A stretch of 64,000 nt of DNA from contig NC_066581.1 in NCBI RefSeq assembly GCF_024323335.1, forward strand, positions 184,218,830 to 184,282,829, given 5' to 3'. The notes below the pieces were generated by a model. It made no database searches, had not been told where the DNA came from, and saw only the letters and a program-made list of their open reading frames with translations. Made by a program: the position numbers and the translations under genes. This stretch comes from Lathyrus oleraceus (lineage: Eukaryota > Streptophyta > Magnoliopsida > Fabales > Fabaceae). Below are positions 38,249 through 49,669 of the stretch, piece by piece. The stretch's first letter is position 1. Each line of letters starts with the position of its first letter.

Positions 38249-40530
38249 ATGGAGCATTTGGAATAAGAGAACATAGAGATGAAGGATGGGATTGTCCGAC
38301 TGACTTCCATGATGGATTTTGTTCTTGCTGCGCAGAGCCAGCCTTCACCAACACTTGCAACTCCTCCCTAGAGGACTGTCATCTCCGAGGTTGCTACTTC
38401 AACCATTCCTGTTACTGCTACTCAATCTAGTCCAACTATGCCTGTTGTATTCCCATGGGGGATTCTACCAAATTTCATGCCTGAGGGATATACACCCAAA
38501 TTTGCTTCTATGCCGGCATCTAGCCCAGTCATGTCTGTGCCGCCTCCGGTTGTTCATACCTTACCTCATGTTGAAGACACCACCTACCATTCTGATCCAT
38601 TTGAAGACCCAGATGTTTATGAGAAGATGGATGAAATGAAGGTTCAATTCCTAGAGCTATGAAAGGAGTTGAAGACATTGAGGGGAAAAGACTTGTTTGG
38701 GAAGAGTGCTGCTGAACTCTGCTTGGTACCAAATGTGAAGATCCCGATGAAGTTCAAAGTCCTTGACTTTTAAAAGTATAAGGGAAACACTTGTCCACTT
38801 AGCCATCTTGTTATGTACGCCAGAAATATGTCAACTCAAACTAATAATGATCAGTTATTGATCCACTACTTTCAAGACAGTTTGACTGGTGCTGCTCTAA
38901 GATGGTATATGAGGCTAGACAGTGCAAGTGTCCATACGTTCAATGATTTGGGCGAAGCTTTTGTGAAGCAGTACAAGTATAATGTGGATATGGCGCCTGA
39001 TAGAGACCAGTTGAGGTATATGTCTCAGAAGGATAAGGAGACATTCAAAGAGTATGCTCAAAGATGGAGGGAACTTGTTGCTCAGATTAATCCCTCATTG
39101 GAAGAGAAGGAGATGACAGAGATTTTCCTAAAGACCCTGAGTTCGTTTTACTACAAATGTATGATTTCCAGTGCCCCCCAGTGACTTTACTGAAATGGTG
39201 AACATGAGGATGAGGCTAGAAGAGGGAGTCCGTGAAGAACGTCTGTCCAAGGAAGAAATGTCGTCTAGTAAGAAGTATGGTGGTGGTTTCTCCAAAAGGA
39301 AGGAAGGAGAAACCAATTCAGTATCTGTGGGGAGGCAGAGGAGGCCTCATGTCAGAAGAAATCCTCAACCGCGTCAGCATCAATATCAAGTTTCATATGT
39401 AATTCGAGTGTTTTCCAATAATTCCAACAATCAATCTATTCCAATTCAGCAACAACAACATCAACAACAACCGCAACAAAGAACCAACTACAACAACAAC
39501 AACAACAACAATAACAATAATCAACAACAAACCTTCGAGAGGAAGAAGGTCTCTTTTGACCCTATTCCTATGACATATGCTGAACTGTATCCATCTTTGG
39601 TTCTCAAGAACCTACTCCAACCAAGAAATCCACCTCAAATTCCCGAGCCACTTCCATGGTGGTATAAACCTGAACTCTATTATGCCTTTCACCAGGGAGC
39701 CCCTGGTCATGATATAGAGAGCTGCTATCCGTTGAAGTATGAGGTACAGAAGCTTGTAAAGAGTGGTATGGTGTCCTTTGAGGACCGAGCACCGAATGTG
39801 AAAGCCAATCCGTTGCCCGCTCATGGTAATGCTTCAGTCAACATGGTGGATGGTTGTCCTGGAGAGTATAAGGTTTATGATATTCTCCATATCATACAAT
39901 CTTTGGTTGCAATCCATAGAGATATTTGTTCGGTCAGTGATTGTGAACATGACCATGATGGTTATGTGATATGCAACATGGACCCTCAAGGATGTATCAT
40001 TGTCAAGAGGGATATTCAGAGGTTGATGGATGAAAGGCTTATCCAAATTTGTCAGTCAAGAGAGATAAATGATGTCAATGTAATTGTGCCAGTGTTTAAG
40101 ACCCCTGAGCGGGTAGTAATTCAATTTGATAGTAATAGCAGCAACATCAATAGATCGGTATCGCTGTTGGTTATACGGTTAGCGGGTCCCATCCCGTATG
40201 CATCCGATAAGGTTGTGCCATGTCAGTATAATGCCACAATGGTGGAGAATGGTCAATAGGTTCCGTTGCTCGTGGAAAATTCTATGGTGAATATAGCTGA
40301 CATTGCAAAGGTGACCCGTAGTGGTCATGTCTTCGGTCCGGTCTTTCCGAGAGAAGTGAAGGATGTTTCAGCCAGCAAGAAGATAAATGTGCCTGTGGTG
40401 AATCCGGTTAGTGCTCCAGTGTGTCAGTCTGGTGAATCCAGCAAACTGAAGCCTAATGATAATGATGATGATGAGGTATTGAGATTAATCAAGAAAAGTG
40501 AGTTTAATATGGTGGAGCAGCTGCTCCAGA
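38249..40530 (+). pseudogene. gag of B (broken)
   Basis: The start is taken at ATG 38249, in the frame that holds the rest. Stops interrupt it at 38264 (TAA), 38369 (TAG), 38660 (TGA) and 38771 (TAA). The region 38813-39184 shows the Retrotrans_gag core (YFQDSLTGAALRWYMRLD, YKYNVDMAPDRDQL). A run of six C at 39174-39179 shifts the frame by one; the protein continues from 39182 to a TAG at 40257-40259, then in the same frame up to 40530. A Gln/Asn-rich tract (39435-39530) is encoded by CAA/AAC repeats. A half zinc finger (FHQGAPGHDIESC, about 39688) follows. Gag would build the particle. Confidence 0.88.
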
Positions 40531-41532
40531 CCCCCGTCTAAGATTTCAGTGTTGTCTCTGTTAATGAATTCCGAAGCACATAGAGAAGCATTGCAGAAAG
40601 TACTAAAGCAAGCCTACATGGAACATGATGTTATTGTGGATCAGTTTGACCACATTGTTGCTAACATCACTGCTTGCAATAATCTGAGTTTTTATGATGA
40701 GGAGCTTCTTGAGGAAGGAAGAAATCACAATTTAGCTCTACATATTTCAATGAACTGCAAGGAGGATGCGCTTTCCAATGTGTTGGTAGATACTGGTTAT
40801 TCTCTGAATGTACTTCCGAAATCAAGTCTTTCTAGACTCTCCTATCAAGTCGCTCCCATGAGATATATTGGCATGATTGTCAAAGCATTCGACGGTTCTC
40901 GCAAAACCGTCATTGGTGAAATAGACCTGCCAGTTAAGTTAGGTCTGAGTGATTTCCAAATTACTTTCCAGGTAATGGATATCCACCCGGCCTATAGCTG
41001 TTTATTGGGGAGGCCATGGATTCACGAAGCAGGAGCTGTGACGTCTACTCTGCACCAGAAGCTCAAATTCGTAAAGAACGACAAGCTTGTCGTTGTTGGT
41101 GGGGAGAAGGCACTGTTGGTGAGCCATTTGTAATCTTTCTCATATGTTAAAGCTGAGAAGGAGGTTGGAACTCCGTTCCAAGCCTTGCCTATTACAGAAG
41201 TGAAGAAAGCTAGGGCACCCATGTCTTCTTTCAAGGATGCTCAGAAGGCTATTGAGGTTGGCTGCACCAATCTATGGGGTCGCATGGTAGAGGTTGCTGA
41301 GAATAAGAACATGGATGGATTGGGATTTCAACAAGGGTTGTCCAATGTCAAAGCTGAAGAAGTGCAACCTAGTTTCCGCAGTGGAGGGTTCATCCATGGT
41401 AATGAACAACACTCAACTGCTGTGATTGAAGATGATGAAGACGAAGACTGCGCCAACTTTGTGGCGCATGGCGAGACTTGCAATAATTGGGTTGCTGTTG
41501 ATATTCCTGTTATCGTTCACCACTCTAAGTAA
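40498..41532 (+). pseudogene. Aspartic protease region of B (broken)
   Basis: A run of five C (40531-40535) shifts the frame relative to gag, and the protease reads in the new frame. The active-site triad is D-T-G (residues 98-100 from 40498, bases 40789-40797) in VLVDTGYSLNVLPK; retroviral-type proteases usually have Ser or Thr next, here Tyr. A LLGRPWIH motif follows near 41005. TAA at 41131-41133 stops it, after which the frame continues from 41134 to the stop at 41530-41532. The enzyme would cleave the Gag-Pol polyprotein. The stop coincides with the intron start (41529). Confidence 0.85.
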
Positions 41533-41780
41533 TTTGTCTTCATGTTTTAAGAAAAATCCTTCTCCTATGCCTAAGGGAGAAGTGAACATTGTTAGGCATT
41601 TTCAATTATCATTAATAAAATCCAATTCTATTCATCCACATCTATGATGTGTTATTCTTACTTTTTGCTTTTCTGAAAAATGGTAATCACAAAAAAACAT
41701 AAATAAATAATAATTGTCCATCTGTAAATATTTGGTCATAATTCACTTCTCTAAAATCAAAATATCAAATCATTATGCAG
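41529..41780 (+). other. Putative pol intron of B (between protease and RT)
   Basis: Ogre elements have an intron in pol between protease and RT. Here the candidate runs from GT at 41529 (CTAA/GTAATT) to AG at 41780 (TTATGCAG), 252 bases, AT-rich. The RT region starts directly after it with GTTGGTTCCCAAACC. It contains AATAAA at 41614-41619. The boundaries come from the GT/AG rule and from where coding similarity starts and ends; they are not proven. Confidence 0.75.
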
Positions 41781-43400
41781 GTTGGTTCCCAAACCCATTG
41801 AATACAATGATCCTACTCCCTCTCCAAACTTTGAGTTTCCCGTGTCCGAGGCCGAAGAAGAGACCGATGAAGAAGTATCTGATGAATTGTCTCGTCTGCT
41901 TGAGCACGAGGAAAAAGTCAACTTGGGTTCCGAGGATGATGTGAAGGAAGTCAGGATTGGGTCTTAGCTATGTCCAGAGGCTAAGAAGGGGTTGATTGAT
42001 CTTCTTCGAGAGTATTCAGATGTTTTTTCTTGGTCCTATCAAGACATGCCTGGGTTGGATTATGAGATTGTTGAACATAAATTGCCGTTGAAGCCAGAAT
42101 GCCCTCTAGTCAAGCAGAAGCTGAGAAGAACTCATCCTGATATGGCAGTTAAGATCAAAGAAGAAGTGCATAAGCAGATCGATGCAGGTTTTCTTGTTAC
42201 CTCCGAGTATCCGCAGTGGGTGGCCAATATTGTGCATGTTCCAAAGAAAGATGGAAAAGTCCGCATGTGTGTTGATTATAGAGATTTGAACAAAGCTAGT
42301 CCGAAAGATGATTTTCCTCTGCCACACATTGACATGTTGGTAGACAATACAACTAAATTCAAAGTCTTTTCGTTTATGGACGGATTTTCCGGCTACAATC
42401 AAATCAAAATGGCACCTGAAGATATGGAGAAGACCATATTCATTACGCCCTGGGGAACATTCTATTACAGAGTGATGCCTTTCGGTTTAAAGAATGCTGG
42501 TGCAACTTACCAGAGAGCCATGACCACTCTTTTTCATGATATGATGCATAAAGAAATTGAAGTATATGTTGATGATATGATTTCCAAATCAAGTGATGAA
42601 GGAGGACATGTTGAGCATTTGTTGAAGTTATTCTAGCGTTTGAGGAAGCACAAACTCCGCTTGAATCCCAATAAGTGTACATTTGGTGTTCGTTCTGGTA
42701 AGTTGTTGGGCTTTATTGTCAGTGAGAAGGGTATTGAAGTTGATCCTGCCAAGGTCAAATCAATACAAGAAATGCTTGCACCCAAAACTGAAAAGCAAGT
42801 CAGAGGTTTTCTCGGCTGCTTGAATTATATCTCAAGATTCATATCGCATATGACTGCCACGTGTGCGCCTATATTCAAGCTTCTTCGGAAAGATCAGTCT
42901 TTTGATTGGACCGAAGATTTCCAGAAAGCTTTTGATAGTATCAAAGAGTATCTGCTAGAGCCTCTGCTTCTGTCTCTGCCTGTTGAAGGAAGACCGTTGA
43001 TCATGTATCTGACTATGCTTAATGAAAGTATGGGTTGTGTTCTGGGTCAGCAAGAAGAATCTGAAAAGAAACAATATGCTATTTACTACCTGAGTAAGAA
43101 ATTCACCGATTGTGAAGCTCGATATTCTATGCTTGAAAAGACTTGTTGTACATTGGCTTGGGCTGCTCAGCGTCTGCGCCAGTATATGTTAAATCATACT
43201 ACTTGGTTGATATCCAAAATGGATCCAATCAAGTATATTTTTGAGAAGCCTGCTTTAACCGGGAGGATTACTCATTGGTAGATGGTTTTTTCAGAGTATG
43301 ATATTGAATATCGATCTCAAAAAGTAATCAAAGGTAGTGTCTTGGCTGACCATTTATCTCACCAACCAATTGAAGATTACCAGTCAGTGCAGTATGATTT
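41781..43400 (+). pseudogene. Reverse transcriptase and RNase H of B (broken)
   Basis: A single frame holds throughout, broken by stops at 41965 (TAG), 42634 (TAG) and 43279 (TAG). RT motifs in order: RMCVDYRDLNKASPKDDFPLPHID, the first catalytic Asp in SFMDGFSGYNQI (GAC 42379-42381), FITPWGTFYYRVMPFGLKNAGATYQR, and YVDD at 42565-42576. The connecting RNase H shows YYLSKKFTDCEARYSMLEKTC near 43080. The 42634 and 43279 stops stand where CAG is expected in the family, so C to T changes at CHG sites would explain both. The product would be copied into DNA with the tRNA-Arg primer. Confidence 0.92.
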
Positions 43401-43449
43401 CCCTGATGAAGAGATCTTGTACTTGAAAATGAAAGATTGTCACGAACCA

Positions 43450-43880
43450 TTGCTTGAAGAAGGGCCAAAACCTGGTTCCCGTTGGGGCATGGTATTTGAT
43501 GAAGCTGTTAATCTGTATGGTAATGGTATTGGGGCAGTGATTATTACTCCTCAAGGCACTCATTTTCCATTTACAGCTAGATTGGCTTTCAACTGTACAA
43601 ACAACATGGTTGAGTATGAAGCTTGAATTATGGGGCTTGAAGAGGCCATTGATCTCAGAATCAAATATCTTGATGTCTGTGGAGATTCAGCTTTGGTTGT
43701 GAATCAAATCAAAGGTGAATGGGAGATGAATCAACCCGGTTTGATACCATATAGAGACTATGCGAGGAGTATTTCAACTTTCTTTACAAAGGTTGAGTTT
43801 CATCATGTCCCTCGAGATGAAAACCGGATGGCAGACGCCCTTACAACGTTGGCTTCAATTATTGTAGTGAACTTTTGGAA
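43450..43880 (+). pseudogene. Archaeal-type second RNase H of B (broken)
   Basis: Tat elements carry a second RNase H after the ordinary one. Four acidic residues expected for catalysis are visible: D in GMVFDEA (about 43498), E in NNMVEYE (about 43614), D in VCGDSALVVNQ (about 43685), D in NRMADALT (about 43840). A TGA at 43624-43626 breaks the frame directly after the second one. Element A shows the end of the same domain at the window start. Confidence 0.82.
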
Positions 43881-45208
43881 TGAGGTTCCCAATTTGACGG
43901 CGATACGTCTTGATAGGCCAGCTCATGTGTTTACTATAGAAGAGGTCAAAGATGAGAAGTCATGGTATTTTAATATCAAGAGTTTCCTCCAAAGGCAGAT
44001 TTACTCGCCCGGGGCATCTTTGAAAGATAAAAAGACTTTAAGGAGATTAGTTGACAACTTCTACCTAAATGGTGATGTGCTTTACAAGAGAAACTTCAAT
44101 ATCATCTTGCTCAGATGCGTGGATAGACACGAAGCAGACATGTTGATGACTGAAGTCCATGAAGGTTCCTTTGGTACTCATTCCAATGGACATGCTATAG
44201 CTAAGAAAATGTTGAGAGCATGTTACTATTGGCTGACAATGGAATCTGACTGTTGCAAGTTTGTGAAGAAATGCCACAAGTATCAAATTTATGAAGATAA
44301 AATTCATGTTCCTCCGGACTGTTGAACGTCATTTCCTCTCCATGGCCTTTCTCCATGTGGGGAATTGATATGATTGGCATGATTGAGCCCAAAGCTTCAA
44401 ACGAACATCGTTTCATTCGGGTGGCTATATACTACTTCACAAAGTGGGTTGAAGCGGCATCATATGCAAATGTAACCAAGCAAGTTGTTATGAGGTTTAT
44501 CAAGAACCAAATTATATGTCGTTATGGTATCCCAAGTAAAATCATTACTGATAATGGATCTAACTTGAATAATAATATGGTGGAAGCTCTTTGCAAAGAC
44601 TTCAAGATTGCACACCATAATTCTTCTCCCTACAAACCTAAGATGAATGGGGTTGTTGAAGCTGCAAACAAGAATATCAAGAAGATCATTCAGAAGATGG
44701 TTGTAACATACAAAGATTGGCATGAGATGCTCCCATTTTCTTTGCATGGGTATCGTACATCCGTCCGCACTTCAACAGGGGCAACCCCTTTCTCTCTTGT
44801 TCATATATGGAAGTTGTGCTCCCAGTAGAGGTTGAGATCCCATCACTGCGTGTCTTGATGGAAGCCAAGTTGGCTGAGGCTGAATGGTGTCAAACCAGAT
44901 ATAACCAGCTGTATTTGACTAAAGAGAAAAGATCAACTGCCATGTGTTATGGTCAGCTATATCAGCAGAGAATGAAGAAGGCATTTGATAAGAAGGTCAG
45001 GCCTCGAGTATTCATAGAAGGTGACCTCGTTATCAAGAAGATTCTACCTTTCAAACCTGATGCCAGGGGAAAATGGACTCCTAATTATGAAGGCTCATAT
45101 GTTGTTAAGAGAGCATTTTCAGACGGTGCTTTGATTCTTACAACTATGGATGATGAAGAGTTCGCGCGTCCTATGAATGCTGATGCAATCAAGAAATACT
45201 TCGCCTAA
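43881..45208 (+). pseudogene. Integrase of B (broken)
   Basis: The zinc finger is damaged: its last cysteine is replaced by Tyr (CHKY at 44272-44283; element A has CHKC). A one-base change near 44315-44323 shifts the frame, and the DDE core follows at 44322-44828: Asp in GIDMIG, Asp in IITDNGS, Glu in NGVVEAANK. A second frame change occurs near 44808, and the C-terminal part (44807-45208) keeps the GKWTPNYEGSY stretch, where GPY is replaced by GSY. It ends YFA with TAA at 45206-45208, as in A. Confidence 0.9.
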
Positions 45209-45226
45209 AAAGAAAAGAACAACTTG

Positions 45227-45374
45227 CTAAGTTGAAAACCCGAAAGGGCGGATTAGGCAAAAATAAGCGTCTCGGTGGATTGAAAACCCGAAAGGGCGAT
45301 CTAGGCAAAAGTTAGAGAGATAAAACAGAAAATTCATCTCGATAGACTGAGTACCCCACCCTGGGGCAATCTAT
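45227..45374 (+). repeat. Ladder of three hairpins after integrase of B
   Basis: Stems: CTAAGTTG (45227-45234) with CGGATTAG (45249-45256); TGGATTG (45276-45282) with CGATCTA (45297-45303); ATAGACTG (45342-45349) with CAATCTAT (45367-45374). The first two enclose AAAA plus CCC-GAAA-GGG, the same GNRA design as in A; the third encloses CCCCA/TGGGG with a CCC loop. Each is followed by GCAAAA. B and A are well diverged, so keeping this structure is noteworthy. Confidence 0.8.
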
Positions 45375-45799
45375 GCAAAAATTAGGGATTAAAGTAACTA
45401 CAGTCAGTTGTTTCCCCAGTTATAAGAGATACTTTGAGCAAGTCAGTCGTTTCTGATTTATCATTCTCAACCAAAGCAACGAGCACAACGGATATTGAAG
45501 TTGGTAGGAGGAGAGTAGTGATCATTGTATTCAATGTATCCCTTTTCCATGTAAATTACCATTTTCAACTATTTGTAAATATCTATGGAGTCTTGTCATT
45601 TACAGACTACCATTCTATTAAATAAATTTGAGCTTGTGTCCAATTGATTCTACTCTTATTTATTTTTCAGCTAAAATAGAATTGAATTTTATGATGATAA
45701 TTTCGAAATAAATTAATAAAAATAATATTTTCTTAAAAAAATAATAAAAGCAATCACTTTAAAAAGAAATCAATTTCGGTAAGGAATATCAACAACAAT
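45375..45799 (+). other. 3' UTR segment of B with AATAAA at 45621
   Basis: No gene is seen. The stretch contains TGTAAATTACC and TTGTAAATATC upstream of AATAAA (45621-45626), a layout like a plant poly(A) region, in a place matching 1909 of A. After it the sequence is AT-rich. Confidence 0.5.
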
Positions 45800-46140
45800 T
45801 TGAGAATAGGTAAGTCTTAAGGTACGAAGCATGATTGGTCTTCCCTAAGCAGCTGATTTGATAACCTCTTCCCAACAGCAAGTCGGTTTCCCCAGCTGAA
45901 TTATGGGCTCACACCCTCAACAGTTTACCTAGGCCCCTGTACAAAGTCTTATCTCCTGTTTTCCCCGACAAATTTCATTTCTGGTTCCCAGCAGTGTTGT
46001 TCCGGAACAATGTTTAAAGTGGTCCCCTGCGAGGTTATCTCCCATGTGATATGGTGTTGATCTAAAATTCCCCGCAAAGTTGACACTTTGGATTCCCGAC
46101 AGATTTTTCTTGCTCTTGCCCCAGCCAGGGTTGGGACCTT
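45800..46140 (+). repeat. Degenerate CCCCAGC..AGTT array in B
   Basis: Copies such as CCCCAGCTGAATT (45889), CCCAGCAGTGTTG (45987), CCCCTGCGAGGTT (46022) and CCCCGCAAAGTTG (46068) recur every 30 to 50 bases. They are weaker versions of the tRNA-Arg-3'-end-like array of A. Confidence 0.55.
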
Positions 46141-46419
46141 CAACACCAGATGGTTTATATCTATCCTATCATTTTTCTCCAGTTGGTGTTTCCACCTTGT
46201 CGAGATTGGCCGAGTTTTGTAGCGATGATTCAAATCTGTAATATTTGTATCCTTTGTGATAGTTTTGTCAGCATAATCATCAAACATATACATATTCATG
46301 CATAACTTACAACATCAGATAATCCATTATGCATTTGTTATGGCATTTCATTATTTTGGTCCCCTGTTACGGTGACATTATTTCCCCATACAAGTTTGGT
46401 GCGTCTGTCCTCTTTCAAT

Positions 46420-47520
46420 TGTAGAGTGTCAGCCCCTTAGGCAGAAAGACTTTAACCTTTCTCACTTCCCCACTAAGTTATTTCCTCGTGGATGATTATC
46501 ATTTCAATTTCCTCCCCAGTAAATTATCTGGATGGAATTGCTCCCCTGAGATATATCCTCATTGGGCCGAGTCTTTATTGAACTGTCTCTTTCTAGCTCT
46601 TACCTAGATAGATACCTTTGGTCCCTTGAGAGACTATTACCCAGTAACTGGTAATATTCCTCTCAATTGTTGAGTATTTTATTATTATCTAATACCTGGT
46701 AAAAGTAACCTACTTCTCTTGTTATCCCTAGTGGATTCATTTTCTCGTGTCCCTAGGCAGTCTATCCTTGATATGTTCATCCTAACCGATGACAGATATT
46801 CTCCTTTTGCGATTTTCTACCCATTAAAAAGGTAGTTGTAATCCCTATTTTCATTCCCCAGAGAGTTAATCCTTGATATGTTCATCTTAACTGATGACAT
46901 ATTTTCTTCTTTCTTTGGTATTCTGCCCAGTAACCGGTAGATATACACTCTATTTCTTCCCTCATAGTTAATCCTTGATATGTTCATCCTAACTGATGAC
47001 GGGTTCTCTCTTTTAGTCTTCTGCCCAATAATTGGTAGTTGTAAATCCTATTTTCCCTTGCAGAGTCTATCCTTGATATGTTCATCCTAACCGGTGACGG
47101 ATATTCTCTTTGGTATTCTATCCAGTAGCCGATAGATATAATTCCTACTTTTTCAGGAAGTTTATCCTTGATATGTTTACCCTAACCGGTAACAGATATT
47201 CTTCATAGTTCCCCAGGTGGTCTATCCTTGATATGTTCATCCTAACCGATGACGAATATTCTTCCCTCTGAGTCTATCCTTGATATGTTCACTTTAACCA
47301 GTGACGGATATTCTCTCTCTTTGGTCTTCTTCCCAGTAACCAGTGGTTGTAAATCATATTTGGTATTTTCCTCAGCAGGTTGTTCTTACCCAGTAACTGG
47401 TAACGAACATACCTCATTTTCCTCAATGAGTCATCCTTAATATGTTTACCCTAACCGGTAACAAATGCCTCTCTGTCAGGGTATGTTATCTTCCTACCCA
47501 GTAACTGGTGGTGGATAATA
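46420..47520 (+). repeat. Hairpin array with YTAACY loops in the 3' UTR of B
   Basis: Eight units of about 60 to 110 bases contain CCTTGATATGTT (or CCTTAATATGTT) followed by a hairpin. Stems are TCATC/GATGA (46777, 46882, 46984, 47236), TCATC/GGTGA (47082), TCACT/AGTGA (47289) and TTACC/GGTAA (47177, 47446), with loop CTAACC, TTAACC, TTAACT or CTAACT. Between them lie copies of CCCAGTAACTGGTA and relatives (CCAGT/ACTGG, CCAAT/ATTGG around one A). The stems vary and pairing is kept. Confidence 0.8.
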
Positions 47521-48017
47521 TACTTCTGGTACTCCTGTGTTGAAGTTCATGCTTCCCCAATTGAGCTCGAGTGCGTATTTCCTCAATGAAGTCGCCAATC
47601 CCCTGTTCAGTTCGAGTATTTCATTTTTATTCTGATTTACCCGCTTCCCCTACAGATTTTCCCTTTACCCCAGACCGAGTCCTTCCATTGATTTATTTTC
47701 ATGGAAATCCCCCTCGTGTCTCTAACAGTTTTTAAGTCGTAGCCTGGCATACGCACAACTTCTTATCCCTAAAGTCTCTGTCTGCCCTATGAGTTTTCCT
47801 TATGGAATGCATTATGCTCCTGTGGACTTTCAGTCTCTCCGAATTCTTTTCTTTTGTAGCAACATTTTCCCCACAAAGATTCTTTTTAACATTCATATCA
47901 CATGCATCATGAGGTCTCTTAGGGACCAAAATCTGTTTCTATATGTTGTTATTTAAGTCCATTCTACTGAGTCGATACGAAGATTTCAATCTTCACCTCC
48001 TCAGTTAGAATGTCCTT
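47521..48017 (+). other. Distal 3' UTR of B
   Basis: No gene is seen. Pyrimidine-rich sequence with a few CCCCAG or CCCCTA remnants of the repeat array leads to the purine tract. Confidence 0.5.
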
Positions 48018-48030
48018 AAATATGGGCAGC
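48018..48030 (+). promoter_or_regulatory. Polypurine tract of B
   Basis: AAATATGGGCAGC directly precedes the LTR start TGTAAGACCCC at 48031. Compare GAATAGGGGCAGC in A. Confidence 0.75.
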
Positions 48031-49669
48031 TGTAAGACCCCAAATTTTACCCTAAGATCCCTCATGCTATCTCATCATATGCATTAGCTTTTGGATCATA
48101 CATTGGCATCCTCCTTAACCCTCATTCATTGGGTTTGCATTGGGAGATATCACCAAGAATATTTGATTGTATCATACTTTGTTTTTCATTATTCACTAAC
48201 CAAAATGCCAAAAATATGTCTATGTATAGTTTGTTGCTTTTGTAGGTGGTGTGTGTGTTCACCCATGCTATATCAAGCTCATATCTAGGGTTTGAGACCC
48301 TCAGTGCAAGGAGACTAATTAAGAAATGGTCCACAATGGCTCTAGACATCATATATGGATCCCCATGATCTTCACATATCATTTTGATCAAGAATTCATC
48401 AAGAGTTTGAAGCTTGTTTGCTTTAGAAACCCTAATTCATCTGGGTATCTTGTATGACTTCTTCAACAAGTTTCTTCAACATTTGATCAAATATTTCAAG
48501 GGATACTATATATTACATCGTCCTAAACATATATGATCCTCCATGAGTCCCAAAAGTCAATAGAATGTCAAGCTAGCAAGATGGTTCATGGTGGTTGACC
48601 AGAGAAAGTGTATTAGGCAAAACTAGGGTTCCCTAGACCTTATCTCCTACAATATTTGTCATATGAAAACTATTACAAGATAAAAGTTACTCAAAATTAC
48701 ATTCCAAACAACTTTCATGTGGAGGTCAAGATCTAGTTTTGCTTGGAAAGTCATTTTTTATGATAAAAGATTATAGGTCATTTTGTCTGAACCCTAGTTT
48801 GGAGGTCAACTTCCCAAGACCATAACTTGCTCAACTTTTATGAGATGAAATCCATTAAAATTACATGATCAAATCAAAGATGTCTATTTCAACTTTTATG
48901 TTTAGAGGAAGTTCAAATTCAACTTGCAAGTGCATGTGCCAAGAGGAAACATTATAGGTCATTTTGGACCATTACCATTGAACAAGTGATTTTCCTCAAC
49001 TTCTAAAATGCATAACTCCTTCGTGACAAATCAAAATGGGGTCAAATTGGTGACCAAATTGAATATGTTTGAAATAGATACAACGTTTATGAAGGAAATT
49101 TTTTCATTTGAAGTCCATAGCAAAAGTTATTCAAAGTGGAAGAAGTGAACATATGGCTTGATACTTAGAAAATTTTCAAATATGTTTGATTTTCAAATTT
49201 TCCACCTCAAAATTCATCATGATCCAGGCTTCAAATGAAAAAGTGTTCAACATGAAAGTTGTTCCCCTTGATCTCCCCTTTCCAAAAAGTCCAGGATCAT
49301 CTCATTTGGATCAGGATTGAAGGACTTGCGCATGGGTGCAATATGGAGTACCATTTGGGAGAATTTCATGAGCCAATTCAATTCAACAATGCATGGCTTA
49401 ATGCAACACCTTCAGCATGACATATGCAAACTTTTGGACCTTTACCAATCATTCTTTGGGCTTTGTACATGCCCATGCAAGCTCATGATGAAGGTTGCTA
49501 TTTTTGAACATTGAAAAGAAAGTGTGTAGAAAGCAATGACATTGGCTATAAATACACGAGCAACGAGATCAGAACTTCATCAACACCTTGCCCAAGCTTT
49601 GCTAGACTGATCCAAACCCTCATTTCCATATAATTTTTGAAGATTTCTCTTGAAATCGAGCTTGAACTT
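48031..49669 (+). repeat. 3' LTR of B, first part (cut by E)
   Basis: Matches 25931-27560 of the 5' LTR with scattered changes and a replaced stretch near 48610-48650. TATA box at 49547-49554. The match ends after GAGCTTGAACTT at 49669, and the reverse-oriented LTR E begins. The remainder is not in the window. Confidence 0.9.

Larger units (their letters stand above)
25931..49669 (+). mobile_element. Ogre element B, with nested insertions
   Basis: The element starts TGTAAGACCCC at 25931. Its 5' LTR ends at 35561 after removal of the inserted solo LTR H (29801-34693 plus one GATGT), giving about 4.73 kb. The interior (35562-48030) has PBS, ORF1, gag, protease, intron, RT with RNase H, archaeal-type RNase H, integrase and a repeat-rich 3' UTR. 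The 3' LTR starts at 48031 and is cut at 49669 by E. The two LTR starts differ at roughly one base in ten over the first 125 bases (counted by eye), so B is old. All reading frames are broken. Confidence 0.93.
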
